The notes under the pieces are model-generated. The model did not search any database, was not told the origin of the DNA, and was given only the letters and a program-made list of their open reading frames with translations. Positions 1 through 8,880 of a stretch of 64,000 bases of DNA are shown piece by piece. This DNA is from JANQPX01 sp039197065. GTDB taxonomy: Bacteria; Pseudomonadota; Alphaproteobacteria; Geminicoccales; Geminicoccaceae. Both the position numbers and the translations under genes were made by a program. The stretch covers positions 1 through 64,000 of the forward strand of contig JBCCUL010000041.1 in NCBI GenBank assembly GCA_039197065.1, read 5' to 3'. The stretch's first letter is position 1, and each line of letters begins with the position of its first letter.

Positions 1-2
1 AG

Positions 3-170
3 CCCGATACCGTCGATCTGACGGCCTTACAGTGGCTGAATCGCAAAGAACCGCGGGCATCGGAAAAAAACCGCCATCACCACCGCAGTGTCAAAAAATC
101 AGAAACATCCAAACGTTTCGTAACGACCAAGAACCGGAACTGCCAGCTCTGCTTTGGGGAACAATTTTGA
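3..170 (+). CDS. Possible 3' end of a gene cut by the left window edge
   Basis: An open frame enters from the left edge and runs 55 codons to a TGA at 168-170. The peptide is basic and polar, with a His-rich stretch and a CxxC pair (CQLC) near the end. I recognise no family. No start is visible, and the neighbouring frame is also open for a similar length, so this could be chance. It is listed only because the left edge would otherwise be blank. Confidence 0.25.
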   Translation, partial: PDTVDLTALQWLNRKEPRASEKNRHHHRSVKKSETSKRFVTTKNRNCQLCFGEQF

Positions 171-391
171 GATTAATCCAATCGGCAGGATGAATCTTGG
201 AATGTTGCCAATGCACAAGACTAATTATAAATAAATCAATAAGGGAAACTAGCTTAGAAAAGTTCTCTTTTTTTATTTTGCACACGCTTAGATCGCAGAC
301 ATGTGTTGCAAGGTGAGGCTGGCAAGATATTGAGTTTAATTATAGATCAATTTAGCAAGATCGCCCCTTTCATTTGTCCGGGAGCTGTGCC
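171..391. other. AT-rich intergenic stretch, no gene seen
   Basis: This stretch is clearly AT-richer than the rest of the window, with A/T runs around 225-290. The only ORF across it is a 64-codon minus-strand frame without a convincing start or family, which I reject. It probably contains the promoter of the VWA gene that begins at 392. No hairpin with a T-run was found. Confidence 0.5.
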
Positions 392-1327
392 ATGTCGCGA
401 CTTTGCCTTTCTCTGGTAATTGCTATCGTCTTTGTTGCATCTCCCCTTTCTAGTGGCGCTCAGGATCAGACTCAGCCTCGCGTGATGTTGGTACTCGATG
501 GTTCGTCGTCGATGTGGACACGAGTCGACGGCGAGATGTCGAAAATAGAAGTCGCAAGGGATTCAATCGCGGAACTTGTTGGCGGATGGGAGGACAGAAT
601 GGAGTTCGGGATTACCACCTATGGGCATCGAGAAGAGGGAAACTGTGAGGACATCGAGACGGTTTTGCCTGTGGCCGAGGTGGACTCCGAGAAGGTCGTC
701 GAGGTTGTCAATGGGATTCTGCCACGCGGAAAAACGCCCTTAGCAGCGGCGCTGCGGCAAGCGGCCGAAGCCTTGGACTATCGGAATCAGCCGGCCAAAA
801 TCCTGCTTGTCAGCGACGGTATCGAGAACTGCGGAAAGGACCCTTGCCAGATGGTCAGGGAATTGGTCGCCGAAGCCGAAGATCTTGAAATCGACGTCAT
901 CGGCTTTGACATGAACAATCATGAGATGGGGCAGTTGGAGTGTATCGCCGTCAATACTGCTGGTCATATGGTTGAGACGGACTCGTCGGCGTTCACCGAA
1001 ACAATGGACCAAAGCATGACGGCGGCGATGGCGGCAGAGGCGCCAGAAGCGAGGCTGGCGCTCTCGACAACGCTTGTGAACAAGCCTGTAACCGAAGATG
1101 TGCGCTATGTCGTCTATCGCCATCAGGAGAGCGAACCTGCACGAAAAGTGGCTGAATCGATGTCAGCCAACGTGACACTGAACCTGCCTGCAGGAACGTA
1201 CACAATAGAGGCGCTACGCGGAGAAGGTGCCGGTACGCTAAACAAACGTACCGAGATTGAGCTGGCTAAGGGTGAAGAGTTGGAGGTTGTTTTTCGATTA
1301 GCAGAGTTCAGACCACCTGCGCGCTAG
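392..1327 (+). CDS. Secreted VWA-domain protein
   Basis: Predicted exported protein of 311 aa with a von Willebrand factor A domain. An N-terminal hydrophobic signal peptide (about residues 1-24, ending near SSGAQ) is followed by a VWA domain whose MIDAS motif is D-G-S-S-S, so metal-dependent protein or ligand binding is likely. The last ~90 residues look like a beta-sandwich extension of the kind seen in secreted VWA proteins. The ATG at 392 is preferred over an in-frame TTG at 374 because GGAG lies about 8 nt upstream and the signal peptide then starts correctly. The gene stands alone. The VWA family is clear; the ligand is unknown. Confidence 0.75.
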   Translation: MSRLCLSLVIAIVFVASPLSSGAQDQTQPRVMLVLDGSSSMWTRVDGEMSKIEVARDSIAELVGGWEDRMEFGITTYGHREEGNCEDIETVLPVAEVDSEKVVEVVNGILPRGKTPLAAALRQAAEALDYRNQPAKILLVSDGIENCGKDPCQMVRELVAEAEDLEIDVIGFDMNNHEMGQLECIAVNTAGHMVETDSSAFTETMDQSMTAAMAAEAPEARLALSTTLVNKPVTEDVRYVVYRHQESEPARKVAESMSANVTLNLPAGTYTIEALRGEGAGTLNKRTEIELAKGEELEVVFRLAEFRPPAR

Positions 1328-1328
1328 A

Positions 1329-1430
1329 ACTTTTCCCGAACAAGTAGAACCACCTGTTCGATAGGAAATGCGGCGAAACAATGAGATAGAACGTGCATCC
1401 CGATCACACCCGATCGGGATCCGCTCTAGC
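1329..1430. repeat. Dispersed intergenic repeat, copy 1
   Basis: About 100 bp that align almost without gaps to 29356-29457. Shared words include GGAACCAC-like, GCGAAACAA, GAGATAGA and ATCGGGATCCGCT. Identity by eye is roughly 70-75%. It lies directly behind the VWA gene stop codon. The 3' part contains an inverted GATC-rich segment (CCCGATC / GATCGGG), so it may fold as RNA. It resembles the small non-coding repeats scattered through rhizobial intergenic regions, but I cannot name a family. Confidence 0.6.
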
Positions 1431-1621
1431 ATTTGACAGCTCCGGCGAACTTCCGCTTCTCGTTCTTTGGTGTTGCGAAAAGAGCGCTCATTCCTGACGC
1501 GGCAATTTCTTACGATTGACCCGACCAGTTATTGGCAAGCTTGCCAGTGGCCGGAGATGGAACAAACCTGACCTTCTGATCGTCAGTCTTCAGTGGCCAC
1601 TGTATACTAATTCCCGGCCCT
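1431..1621. other. Intergenic region between convergent genes
   Basis: No gene is seen. A perfect 12-bp palindrome CAGTGGCCACTG lies at 1591-1602, about 20 bp beyond the end of the minus-strand lipoprotein gene. It may be part of a transcription end region, but there is no T-run on either side. Confidence 0.4.
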
Positions 1622-2275
1622 TTAAGAAAACGGCCACCACCAGCGTCCGGGATTCTCCAAACCCGCCCGGCATTCATTCAGCTGACTTTCGTACTTGTTC
1701 GCCGTCGTCGCCACGCGCTGCGCGTAGCGCTGGATGCTCGGCTTGGCCTTCCAGGTGCCTCGCTTGAAGCCGTTCTGGCCCTCGTGATAGGCGAGATATT
1801 GGCTGTAGGTGTCGCCAAGGCTCAGGCCGATCTGGTCCTTGCTCTTGTTGAGATACCAGCCGATGAAATCCAGGCTGTCGTCGAAATCGCCGCGGCTGGC
1901 GCCGCGCCGGCCCACCTCGTTCAGATAATGTCTCCAGGTGCCGTCGAGAGCCTGCGGATAGCCTTCCGCGCTGGAGATGTAGCCCCACGGGATGAAGCCC
2001 AGGAAGTAATAGCGCGGCGGCTTGGCGTCATGGCGAAAGGCGCTCTCATGGCGCATGATCGCCATCTTGACGTGGATCGGCGTGCCCCAGCGGCTTTCCG
2101 TCCGCTTGGCGTGCTCGTACCAGCCGTCCTTCTCATAGAAAATATCGCAGACATTATCCGGATTGGTCGGCGGCGTCGTCGCACAGGCTGTCAGGGATAG
2201 CGCCGCAACCAGGATGAGTCCCAGCCGTTTCGGAGCGTGTCGAGGTCCAAGTGAAGCCTGCATCGCAGATGCCAT
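1622..2275 (-). CDS. Lytic-transglycosylase-like lipoprotein (SLT domain)
   Basis: Predicted outer-membrane lipoprotein of 217 aa that probably cleaves peptidoglycan. A hydrophobic leader ends in the lipobox L-T-A-C (Cys about residue 31). The SLT-type lysozyme-like domain has the catalytic Glu in MRHESAF, followed by the aromatic GFIPWGYISSAEGYPQ block, the LDGTW block and a C-terminal YAQRV motif typical of the family. The start is uncertain: a later Met (MQASLG) would also leave a good signal. It is read away from the GlxA-type regulator, with only 10 bp between that gene's end and this start, so the two may be co-transcribed. Confidence 0.75.
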   Translation of the reverse strand: MASAMQASLGPRHAPKRLGLILVAALSLTACATTPPTNPDNVCDIFYEKDGWYEHAKRTESRWGTPIHVKMAIMRHESAFRHDAKPPRYYFLGFIPWGYISSAEGYPQALDGTWRHYLNEVGRRGASRGDFDDSLDFIGWYLNKSKDQIGLSLGDTYSQYLAYHEGQNGFKRGTWKAKPSIQRYAQRVATTANKYESQLNECRAGLENPGRWWWPFS

Positions 2276-2285
2276 TGCTGATGCC

Positions 2286-3293
2286 TCACGCCCCTAGGGC
2301 GACGCGTTCGGCGCGCGGGGTGCGGCCGTATTTTTGACGATAGCATGTCGAGAAGTGGGAGGCTGACACGAAGCCGCAAGCAAAGGCCACGTTCATGATC
2401 GGCATGCTGGTCTGGTAGAGAAGATGGCGGGCGCGTTCCAAGCGGAGCTCCAAGTAATATTGTGCCGGGGTTCTTCCCAAGTGCTTCCTGAACAGCCTTT
2501 CCAATTGACGTCTCGACAATCCTATATAGCGCGCAAGCATCTCCTGATTCAACGGTTCTTCTATGTTGCTTTCCATCATTTCGATGGCGTTGATCAATTT
2601 TGGGTTATGAACGCCCAATCTGACGCGATAGGGCATGCGCTGGTGATCATGGGACTGGCGGATGCGATCCTGCAGACATTGCTCCGAGACTTTGGTCGCG
2701 ACCTCGTTGCCATGCTTGTCCGCGATCAGATGCAGCATCAGGTCGAGCGCCGCCGTGCCGCCCGAGCAGGTCATGCGCTTTTCATCGACTTCGAACAGAT
2801 CCGCGGTCACGTCGATTTCCGGAAAATCCTCGATGAAGCCCGGCAGGTTCTCCCAGTGGATCGTGCATTTATGGCCATCGAGCAGTCCGATGCGTGCGAG
2901 AATGTGAGCGCCGGTGCAAAGAGCGCCGACCACGGCGCCAGAGCGATCGGCCCGGCGAAGCCAGCCGAACACCTCCTTGTCCTGATAATGTTCAGCGCCC
3001 GCACCTGAACAGAGAATGACCGTCGGGTTGGTGCCGCCCGGCGAAAGCCGAACGTCCGCCAGGTTCTGGTCGACGGCGACCTGAACGCCGTTGCTGGCGC
3101 GCACGGCGTCGCCATCCTTGGAAACGATCTGCCAGCTATAGAGCTCGCGGCCGGTCTGGCGGTTGACGAGACGAAGCGGTTCGAGCGCGGAAGCGAAAGC
3201 AATCAGCGAAAAATTCGGGACGAGGACAAAGGCGAAACGTTCAGGTGTTTCGCTCCAGCTCCCGTCTATCTGGGACGAATCCTGGTTCGCCAT
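2286..3293 (-). CDS. GlxA-family AraC transcriptional regulator (DJ-1/PfpI + HTH)
   Basis: Transcription factor of 335 aa with an N-terminal DJ-1/PfpI (GATase1-like) ligand domain, including the GALCTGAHILA nucleophile-elbow region, and a C-terminal AraC double helix-turn-helix with the family signature near GFVSASHFSTCYRQKYGRTP. The ATG at 3293 is chosen because GAGGTGG lies 6 nt upstream; a longer frame to 3359 has no such signal. It is divergent from soxBDAG. Members of this subfamily (GbdR, SouR, CdhR, ArgR in Pseudomonas) control catabolism of quaternary amines, sarcosine and arginine, so a role as activator of the sarcosine oxidase operon is a reasonable inference. Confidence 0.85.
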   Translation of the reverse strand: MANQDSSQIDGSWSETPERFAFVLVPNFSLIAFASALEPLRLVNRQTGRELYSWQIVSKDGDAVRASNGVQVAVDQNLADVRLSPGGTNPTVILCSGAGAEHYQDKEVFGWLRRADRSGAVVGALCTGAHILARIGLLDGHKCTIHWENLPGFIEDFPEIDVTADLFEVDEKRMTCSGGTAALDLMLHLIADKHGNEVATKVSEQCLQDRIRQSHDHQRMPYRVRLGVHNPKLINAIEMMESNIEEPLNQEMLARYIGLSRRQLERLFRKHLGRTPAQYYLELRLERARHLLYQTSMPIMNVAFACGFVSASHFSTCYRQKYGRTPRAERVALGA

Positions 3294-3330
3294 AGCCCAC
3301 CTCGTCGGTATCCGGCAGGTACAAAGAGCC

Positions 3331-3410
3331 ATGTCGCAAAAGCGGCATCTATTTGTCAATAAGTCCCTGAAGAACTTTGCGCATTATCATGTCGCGCAAA
3401 AGATGGCTGC
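3331..3410. promoter_or_regulatory. Candidate operator: two TGTCGC-type direct repeats
   Basis: In the regulator/soxB divergent spacer two related sequences occur 58 bp apart on the + strand: TGTCGC followed by AAAAG at 3332, and TGTCGCGC followed by AAAAG at 3390. TGTCGC plus a downstream A-tract is the type of half-site reported for GATase1-AraC regulators such as Pseudomonas ArgR. The neighbour gene is from that subfamily. The rest of the 358-bp spacer (3294-3651) shows no gene. Confidence 0.35.
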
Positions 3411-3651
3411 CGTCGTGTTTGCCAAGGATGAGGCCTCATCCGAGCGCTACTGATCCTTCGTAGAGGAATTGCAAGCCGCCCTTCCTTTTGTCAGGATATG
3501 CGGCATTCTTCGACGAGCTATCCCGCCTTACGGCTCAGGTGGGCATTTGTGGTGACCGAGCTTCACCAAACGGTACGATGACGATGCATCAAGCGGCCTT
3601 GCCCTTAACGATGTTTGGCCACCGCATCCAAGAAGAGATCGGTTCTCGACC

Positions 3652-4902
3652 ATGAAACGCTACTCGATCTTCAGCCTCGCCAGGAACGCTTTGACCGGCA
3701 ACAACAACTGGGAAGCCGTCTGGCGCAGTCCGGAGCCCCGTCCGGCCTACGACGTGATCGTGTTGGGCGCTGGCGGTCACGGCCTCGCCACCGCCTACTA
3801 CCTCGCCAAGGAGCACGGCGTCACCAATGTCGCGGTCCTGGAAAAGGGCTGGCTCGGCGGCGGCAATACCGGGCGCAACACCACGATCATCCGCTCCAAC
3901 TATCTCTGGGACGAGAGTGCCAGGATCTACGACCATGCGGTCAAGCTCTGGGAAGGGCTGAGCCAGGAGCTGAACTACAATGTGATGTTCAGCCAGCGCG
4001 GCGTGATGCATCTCGCCCATACCGTGCATGACTTGCAGGAGGTCAGCAGGCGCAGCCACGCCAACCGTCTGAACGGCGTCGACAGCGAGTTTCTGACCAC
4101 TGAGCAGGTCAAGGCCGAGGAGCCGTTGATCAACACCTCCAAAAACGCCCGCTACCCGATCCTCGGCGCCTCGATCCAGCGGCGCGCCGGCACCGCGCGC
4201 CATGATGCGGTCGCCTGGGGATATGCGCGCGCAGCCGATGCCCGCGGCGTCGACATCATCCAGAAATGCGAGGTCACCGGCATTCTTACCGAGCAGGGCA
4301 GGGTGACCGGGGTCGAAACCACCCGCGGTAGGATCGACTGCAAGAAGCTCGCCGTGGTCGTCGCAGGGCACTCCAGCGTGATCGCCGAGATGGCCGGCTT
4401 TCGCATGCCGATCGAGAGCTTCCCGCTGCAGGCCATGGTCTCCGAAGCCCTGAAGCCCTGCGTCAACAGCGTGATCATGTCGAACGCGGTGCACGCCTAT
4501 ATCAGCCAGTCGGACAAGGGTGGGCTGGTGATCGGCGCCGGCACGGATCAATATACCTCCTATAGCCAGCGCGGCTCGCTGCATATCAATGAGCATACGC
4601 TGCAGGCGATCCTGGAGATGTTTCCGTCCTTCTCGCGGGTGCGCATGCTGCGTCAATGGGGCGGCGTCGTCGACGTCACGCCTGATCGAAGCCCGATCAT
4701 CGGCAAGACGCCGATCGAGAACATGTTCATCAACTGCGGCTGGGGAACCGGCGGATTCAAGGCGACCCCCGGCTCCGGTCATGTCTTCGCCCACACCGTC
4801 GCGACCGGCGAGCCGCACAGCATCAACGCGCCCTTCGGCCTCGATCGCTTCACCAGCGGCGAGCTGGTCGACGAGCACGGCGCCGCCGCCGTCGCCCATT
4901 AA
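3652..4902 (+). CDS. soxB: Sarcosine oxidase subunit beta
   Basis: 416-aa FAD-dependent subunit of heterotetrameric sarcosine oxidase, which oxidises sarcosine to glycine and passes the one-carbon unit to tetrahydrofolate. The Rossmann FAD motif (VLGAGGHGLATAY, about residues 34-46) is followed by the NTGRNTTIIRSNY block that surrounds covalent FMN in this family, and a C-terminal GWGTGGFKATPG motif that binds FAD. Length is normal for SoxB. First gene of soxB-D-A-G, read away from the GlxA-type regulator. The 96-bp gap to soxD is the only non-coding gap in the operon. Confidence 0.95.
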   Translation: MKRYSIFSLARNALTGNNNWEAVWRSPEPRPAYDVIVLGAGGHGLATAYYLAKEHGVTNVAVLEKGWLGGGNTGRNTTIIRSNYLWDESARIYDHAVKLWEGLSQELNYNVMFSQRGVMHLAHTVHDLQEVSRRSHANRLNGVDSEFLTTEQVKAEEPLINTSKNARYPILGASIQRRAGTARHDAVAWGYARAADARGVDIIQKCEVTGILTEQGRVTGVETTRGRIDCKKLAVVVAGHSSVIAEMAGFRMPIESFPLQAMVSEALKPCVNSVIMSNAVHAYISQSDKGGLVIGAGTDQYTSYSQRGSLHINEHTLQAILEMFPSFSRVRMLRQWGGVVDVTPDRSPIIGKTPIENMFINCGWGTGGFKATPGSGHVFAHTVATGEPHSINAPFGLDRFTSGELVDEHGAAAVAH

Positions 4903-4998
4903 TGTGCGATGCGCACCTCATTGACTCTGGGCCGTTGGCGCCTGGGCCGACGGTATGCGGCCAAGTTTTTTTAGCGACCTGGTAGGGAGATATCTCCG

Positions 4999-5292
4999 AT
5001 GTTGTTGATCACCTGTCCCTTCTGCGGTCCGCGTGAAGAAACCGAGTTTCATTGCGGCGGCGAGGCGCATATCGTCAGGCCGCCGTCCCCCTCGGCGCTG
5101 AGCGACGATGAATGGGCGGATTATCTCTTCAACCGCAAGAATCCGCGCGGCGTGCATCTGGAACGCTGGTGTCACACGGCCGGCTGCGGGCGCTGGTTCA
5201 ACGTTGCGCGCGACACGGTGACCGATCGTGTCTTCGCGGTTTACAAGATGGGCGAGACCTGCCCACCGCTGCCGGCAGAGAGTGAACGCTGA
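4999..5292 (+). CDS. soxD: Sarcosine oxidase subunit delta
   Basis: 97-aa small subunit of heterotetrameric sarcosine oxidase that binds zinc and is structural. The N-terminal CPFCGPRE motif and the later CHTAGCGRWF motif supply the Cys/His ligands expected for SoxD. AGGGAG lies 6-11 nt upstream of the ATG. The stop overlaps the soxA ATG by one base (TGATG), so translation of the two is coupled. Confidence 0.95.
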   Translation: MLLITCPFCGPREETEFHCGGEAHIVRPPSPSALSDDEWADYLFNRKNPRGVHLERWCHTAGCGRWFNVARDTVTDRVFAVYKMGETCPPLPAESER

Positions 5293-8200
5293 TGTCGAAC
5301 ACACCCAACAAGCCGGCTTCCGGCCAGCCCAATCGTCTCGCCGCCGGAGGACGGATCGACCGGAATAAGCCGCTGCAATTCAGCTTCAATGGCCGCAAGC
5401 TCGAAGGGTATCAGGGCGACACGCTCGCCTCGGCGCTGCTCGCCAATGACATTCATCTGATCGGCAGAAGTTTCAAATACCACCGGCCGCGCGGCATCAT
5501 GACCGCCGGGCCCGAGGAGCCGTCCGGCCTAGTGCAGCTGGGCGAGGGCGCGCATACGGAGCCGAACATTCGCGCCACCCAAGTGGAACTCTATGAAGGT
5601 TTGAGCGCCGCAAGCCAGAATTGCTGGCCAAGCGTCGGCTTTGATATTGGCGAGATCAACAGTCTTGGTTCGCCGCTGTTTTCCGCAGGCTTCTACTACA
5701 AGACCTTCATGTGGCCGCCCGCGTTTTGGACCCAGGTCTATGAGCGCATCATCCGGCGCGCCGCCGGCCTCGGCAAGGCGCCGGTCGATCCCGATCCCGA
5801 CCGTTACGAGCACCGCTACGCCCATTGCGACGTGCTGGTGGTCGGCGCCGGCCCCGCTGGCCTGATGGCGGCGCGCGTCGCGGCCTTGAGCGGTGCGCGC
5901 GTGATCATCGCGGACGAGCGACCGGATCTCGGCGGCTGTCTTCTGGACGAGCCCGACGATCATCCGCTGACCGAATGGCGGGACGAGGCGATCCACGAAC
6001 TGGCCGCCGCATCAGAGACCCGGCTCCTGCCGCGCACCACGGCGTTCGGCTATTACGACCACAACTATCTCGGCCTGCTCGAGCGGGTCACGGATCACAG
6101 TCCGGCCGGTGCGGCGACGCAGCCGCGGCAGCGGCTCTGGAAAGTCCGGGCGAAGCAGGTGGTGCTCGCCACAGGCGCGATCGAGCGGCCGCTGACCTTT
6201 GCCGGCAATGATCGTCCCGGCGTCATGCTTGCGAGTGCGGCGCGCAGCTACCTCAACCGCTTCGGCGTTTGCCCCGGCCACCGCGCCGTGATCTTCACCA
6301 CCAATGATAGCGCCTATGCGACCGCGCTTGACCTGAACGCCGCCGGCGCCGAGGTGGTGGTGGTCGACGCCCGAAACGAGAGCGGCGGCGACCTTGCCCT
6401 TCGCGCTTCGACCGCCGGCATTCGCCGGATCGCCGGATCCGCGGTCATCAAGACCAAAGGGCGTCATCGCATCAGCTCGGTCGACATCGCGAAGCTGTCC
6501 GCCAGCGGCGACCGGGTGGAGGGGACCGCGAGCTCAATGGACTGCGATCTCCTCTTGATGTCCGGTGGCTGGAACCCGGTCATCCATCTGCACTCCCAGT
6601 CTCGGGGGCAGCCGATCTATGACGCGGAGCGGGCGATCTTTCTTCCAGGCGCACCCGTCCAAAACGAGCATTCGGCAGGTGCCGCAGCCGGCGTCTTCGC
6701 GCTGGAGGACGCGCTTCGTTCCGGCGCCGATGCCGGCATGGCGGCGACCAAGTCCGCGGGCTTCGAAACAACCTCGCCCATCATTCCCGAGCTCGACAAG
6801 GATACAGAAGTCGAGCCTCGTCTTGTCTGGCAGGTGCCGGGCGCCAAGCCGGGTGCGGAAGGCAAGCGTTTCGTCGACTTCCAGAACGACGTCACCGCAT
6901 CGGACATCAAGCTAGCACTCCTCGAAGGTTACAGCTCGGTCGAGCATGTCAAGCGGTACACCACCACGGGCATGGGCACGGATCAGGGCAAGACCAGCAA
7001 TGTGATCGCCCTTGGCATCGTCTCCGAAACCACGGGACAGCCGATCGCCGAGCTCGGCGTTACCACGTTTAGGCCGCCCTACACGCCGGTGCCGTTCGGG
7101 GCGCTGGTCGGCCAAAACCGCGGCAAGCTGTTTGATCCCGTCAGGAAAACACCGATGCATGCCTGGCATGAGACCTGGGTGGCGGTGTTCGAGGATGTCG
7201 GTCAGTGGAAGCGCCCGCGCTATTTTCCCGAGCCCGGCGAGGATATGGCGGCGGCCGTCGATCGCGAGGTCCGCGCAACGCGCAACGCGATCGGCATGCT
7301 GGACGCCTCCACGCTCGGCAAGATCGATCTGAAGGGCCGTGACGTCGCCGAGTTCCTGAACCGTATCTACACCAATGCCTGGTCCAAGCTCGCCATCGGC
7401 CGCTGCCGCTACGGTCTCATGCTCGGCGAAGATGGGATGGTGTTCGATGACGGCGTCACCGCGCGCCTGGGCGAAAACCACTATCTCATGAGCACGACAT
7501 CCGGCGGTGCCGCACGGGTGCTCGCATGGCTTGAGGAATGGCTGCAGACCGAATGGCCTGACCTTCAGGTCTATGCGACCTCCGTCACCGAGCAGTGGGC
7601 AACCGTGTCGCTCTCAGGCCCGCGGTCGCGCGATCTAGTGGCGGAACTCATCGAGGGGGTGGACCTGGACCCAGAGGCCTTCCCGCATATGAGCGTGCGC
7701 GGCGCGACGATCGACGGGGTCCCCGTGCGACTGTTCCGCATCAGCTTTACCGGCGAGATGGGTTACGAGATCCAGATTCCGTCAGATTACGGCCTGGCCC
7801 TTTGGGAACGCTGTATCGAGCTTGGCGAGCGCTACGATCTCCAGCCGTTCGGCACCGAGGCGATGCATGTCCTGCGTGCGGAGAAGGGCTACATCATTAC
7901 CGGTCAGGACACAGACGGCACCGTTACGCCCGAGGACCTGGGCATGGACTGGATCGTTTCCAAGAAGAAAGGCGACTTCATCGGCAAGCGCTCGCTCGCC
8001 CGCGCGGATATCCAGCGGGATGATCGAAAGCAGCTTGTCGGCCTGCTGCCGAAGGACACGCAGGCTCTTCTGGAGGAGGGTGCGCAGATCGTCGCCGATC
8101 CCGCCGAGACCATCCCGATGACCATGATCGGCCATGTCACGTCGAGCTATCAAAGCCCGGAACTCGGTCGAACCTTTGCGCTCGCCATGATCAAGCGCGG

Positions 8201-8312
8201 GCGGGAACAGATCGGCAAGACCGTCTATGTGCCGATGATCGACCGCACCCATGCGGTCACCATCACCGAACCGGTTTTCATCGACAAGGAAGGGGCGAGG
8301 TTGCATGCCTGA
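5292..8312 (+). CDS. soxA: Sarcosine oxidase subunit alpha
   Basis: 1006-aa large subunit, normal length. From the N-terminus: a ferredoxin-like domain (GDTLASALLAN, HRPRGI), a pyridine-nucleotide/FAD domain whose Rossmann motif VVGAGPAGLMAARV starts near residue 182, a linker domain, and from about residue 600 a GcvT-like aminomethyltransferase domain that binds folate and accepts the methylene group (FTGEMGYEI, GTEAMHVLRAEKG). Together with SoxB it makes 5,10-methylene-THF, glycine and H2O2. The start overlaps soxD by 1 nt and the end overlaps the soxG start by 8 nt. Confidence 0.95.
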   Translation: MSNTPNKPASGQPNRLAAGGRIDRNKPLQFSFNGRKLEGYQGDTLASALLANDIHLIGRSFKYHRPRGIMTAGPEEPSGLVQLGEGAHTEPNIRATQVELYEGLSAASQNCWPSVGFDIGEINSLGSPLFSAGFYYKTFMWPPAFWTQVYERIIRRAAGLGKAPVDPDPDRYEHRYAHCDVLVVGAGPAGLMAARVAALSGARVIIADERPDLGGCLLDEPDDHPLTEWRDEAIHELAAASETRLLPRTTAFGYYDHNYLGLLERVTDHSPAGAATQPRQRLWKVRAKQVVLATGAIERPLTFAGNDRPGVMLASAARSYLNRFGVCPGHRAVIFTTNDSAYATALDLNAAGAEVVVVDARNESGGDLALRASTAGIRRIAGSAVIKTKGRHRISSVDIAKLSASGDRVEGTASSMDCDLLLMSGGWNPVIHLHSQSRGQPIYDAERAIFLPGAPVQNEHSAGAAAGVFALEDALRSGADAGMAATKSAGFETTSPIIPELDKDTEVEPRLVWQVPGAKPGAEGKRFVDFQNDVTASDIKLALLEGYSSVEHVKRYTTTGMGTDQGKTSNVIALGIVSETTGQPIAELGVTTFRPPYTPVPFGALVGQNRGKLFDPVRKTPMHAWHETWVAVFEDVGQWKRPRYFPEPGEDMAAAVDREVRATRNAIGMLDASTLGKIDLKGRDVAEFLNRIYTNAWSKLAIGRCRYGLMLGEDGMVFDDGVTARLGENHYLMSTTSGGAARVLAWLEEWLQTEWPDLQVYATSVTEQWATVSLSGPRSRDLVAELIEGVDLDPEAFPHMSVRGATIDGVPVRLFRISFTGEMGYEIQIPSDYGLALWERCIELGERYDLQPFGTEAMHVLRAEKGYIITGQDTDGTVTPEDLGMDWIVSKKKGDFIGKRSLARADIQRDDRKQLVGLLPKDTQALLEEGAQIVADPAETIPMTMIGHVTSSYQSPELGRTFALAMIKRGREQIGKTVYVPMIDRTHAVTITEPVFIDKEGARLHA

Positions 8313-8880
8313 GATGTTTGAGCCGCGCCAGGCGGTTACCGGAATGCCAGGGCCGCGCGGTCTCCGCCTTTCCGAAGTCCAGAATGTCGGCAAGCTCGAT
8401 CTTCGGGGTGATCCAGCCGATCGCGCCTTCATGGGGGCGATCGGTCGGACGCTCGATCTTCTCCTGCCGACCGAGCCTTCCCAGTCTGCCGTTCAAGGGG
8501 AGACCGCGGCTTTGTGGGTCGGGCCTGACCAATGGCTGATCACCTGTCCGAGGTCGAATGTCGAGCAGATCGCCGAAAGGCTTGGTGAGGCGACGGACGG
8601 CGTCCATTCCTCGATCACCGACATCAGCGCGGCGCGAGCACTCTTTCGCTTAAGAGGACCTGACGCCCTTGAAGTCCTCGCCAAGGGCTGCCCGCTCGAT
8701 CTGCATCCGCGAACCGTGCAGCCCGGTTACGTCGCAGGCTCGATCCTCGCGAAGATCACGGTCCTTATCCACCTTCGCGAAACTGATAGTGTTGACCTCT
8801 ATCTTGGCCGTTCCTTTGCTGACTATCTCTGGGCCTGGCTTGAGGAGGCTGGTATGGATTGCGGGCTGATCGTCGACTGA
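8305..8880 (+). CDS. soxG: Sarcosine oxidase subunit gamma
   Basis: 191-aa gamma subunit of sarcosine oxidase with a GcvT-like fold; it completes the soxBDAG heterotetramer. Conserved features are the WVGPDQWLI segment, the SSITDIS segment and the CPLDLHP block. The ATG at 8305 is chosen over an in-frame upstream Met at 8251 because it overlaps the soxA stop by 8 nt and is preceded by a purine-rich AGGGGCGAGG. The last 116 bp overlap the 3' end of the convergent PAS-EAL gene, which is unusual. Confidence 0.93.
   Translation: MPEMFEPRQAVTGMPGPRGLRLSEVQNVGKLDLRGDPADRAFMGAIGRTLDLLLPTEPSQSAVQGETAALWVGPDQWLITCPRSNVEQIAERLGEATDGVHSSITDISAARALFRLRGPDALEVLAKGCPLDLHPRTVQPGYVAGSILAKITVLIHLRETDSVDLYLGRSFADYLWAWLEEAGMDCGLIVD

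Noticed and set aside
91..285. 64-codon minus-strand ORF in the AT-rich left edge
   Set aside because: No ribosome site, no recognisable domain, and it lies in low-complexity AT-rich sequence.
740..1205. Minus-strand ORFs inside the VWA gene
   Set aside because: They are antisense shadows with Arg/Pro/His-rich composition, no start signal and no family.
3589..4899. 436-codon minus-strand ORF opposite soxB
   Set aside because: It mirrors soxB codon by codon, rich in Gly/Ala/Asp/His as expected for an antisense frame of a GC-rich gene; soxB itself is unmistakable.
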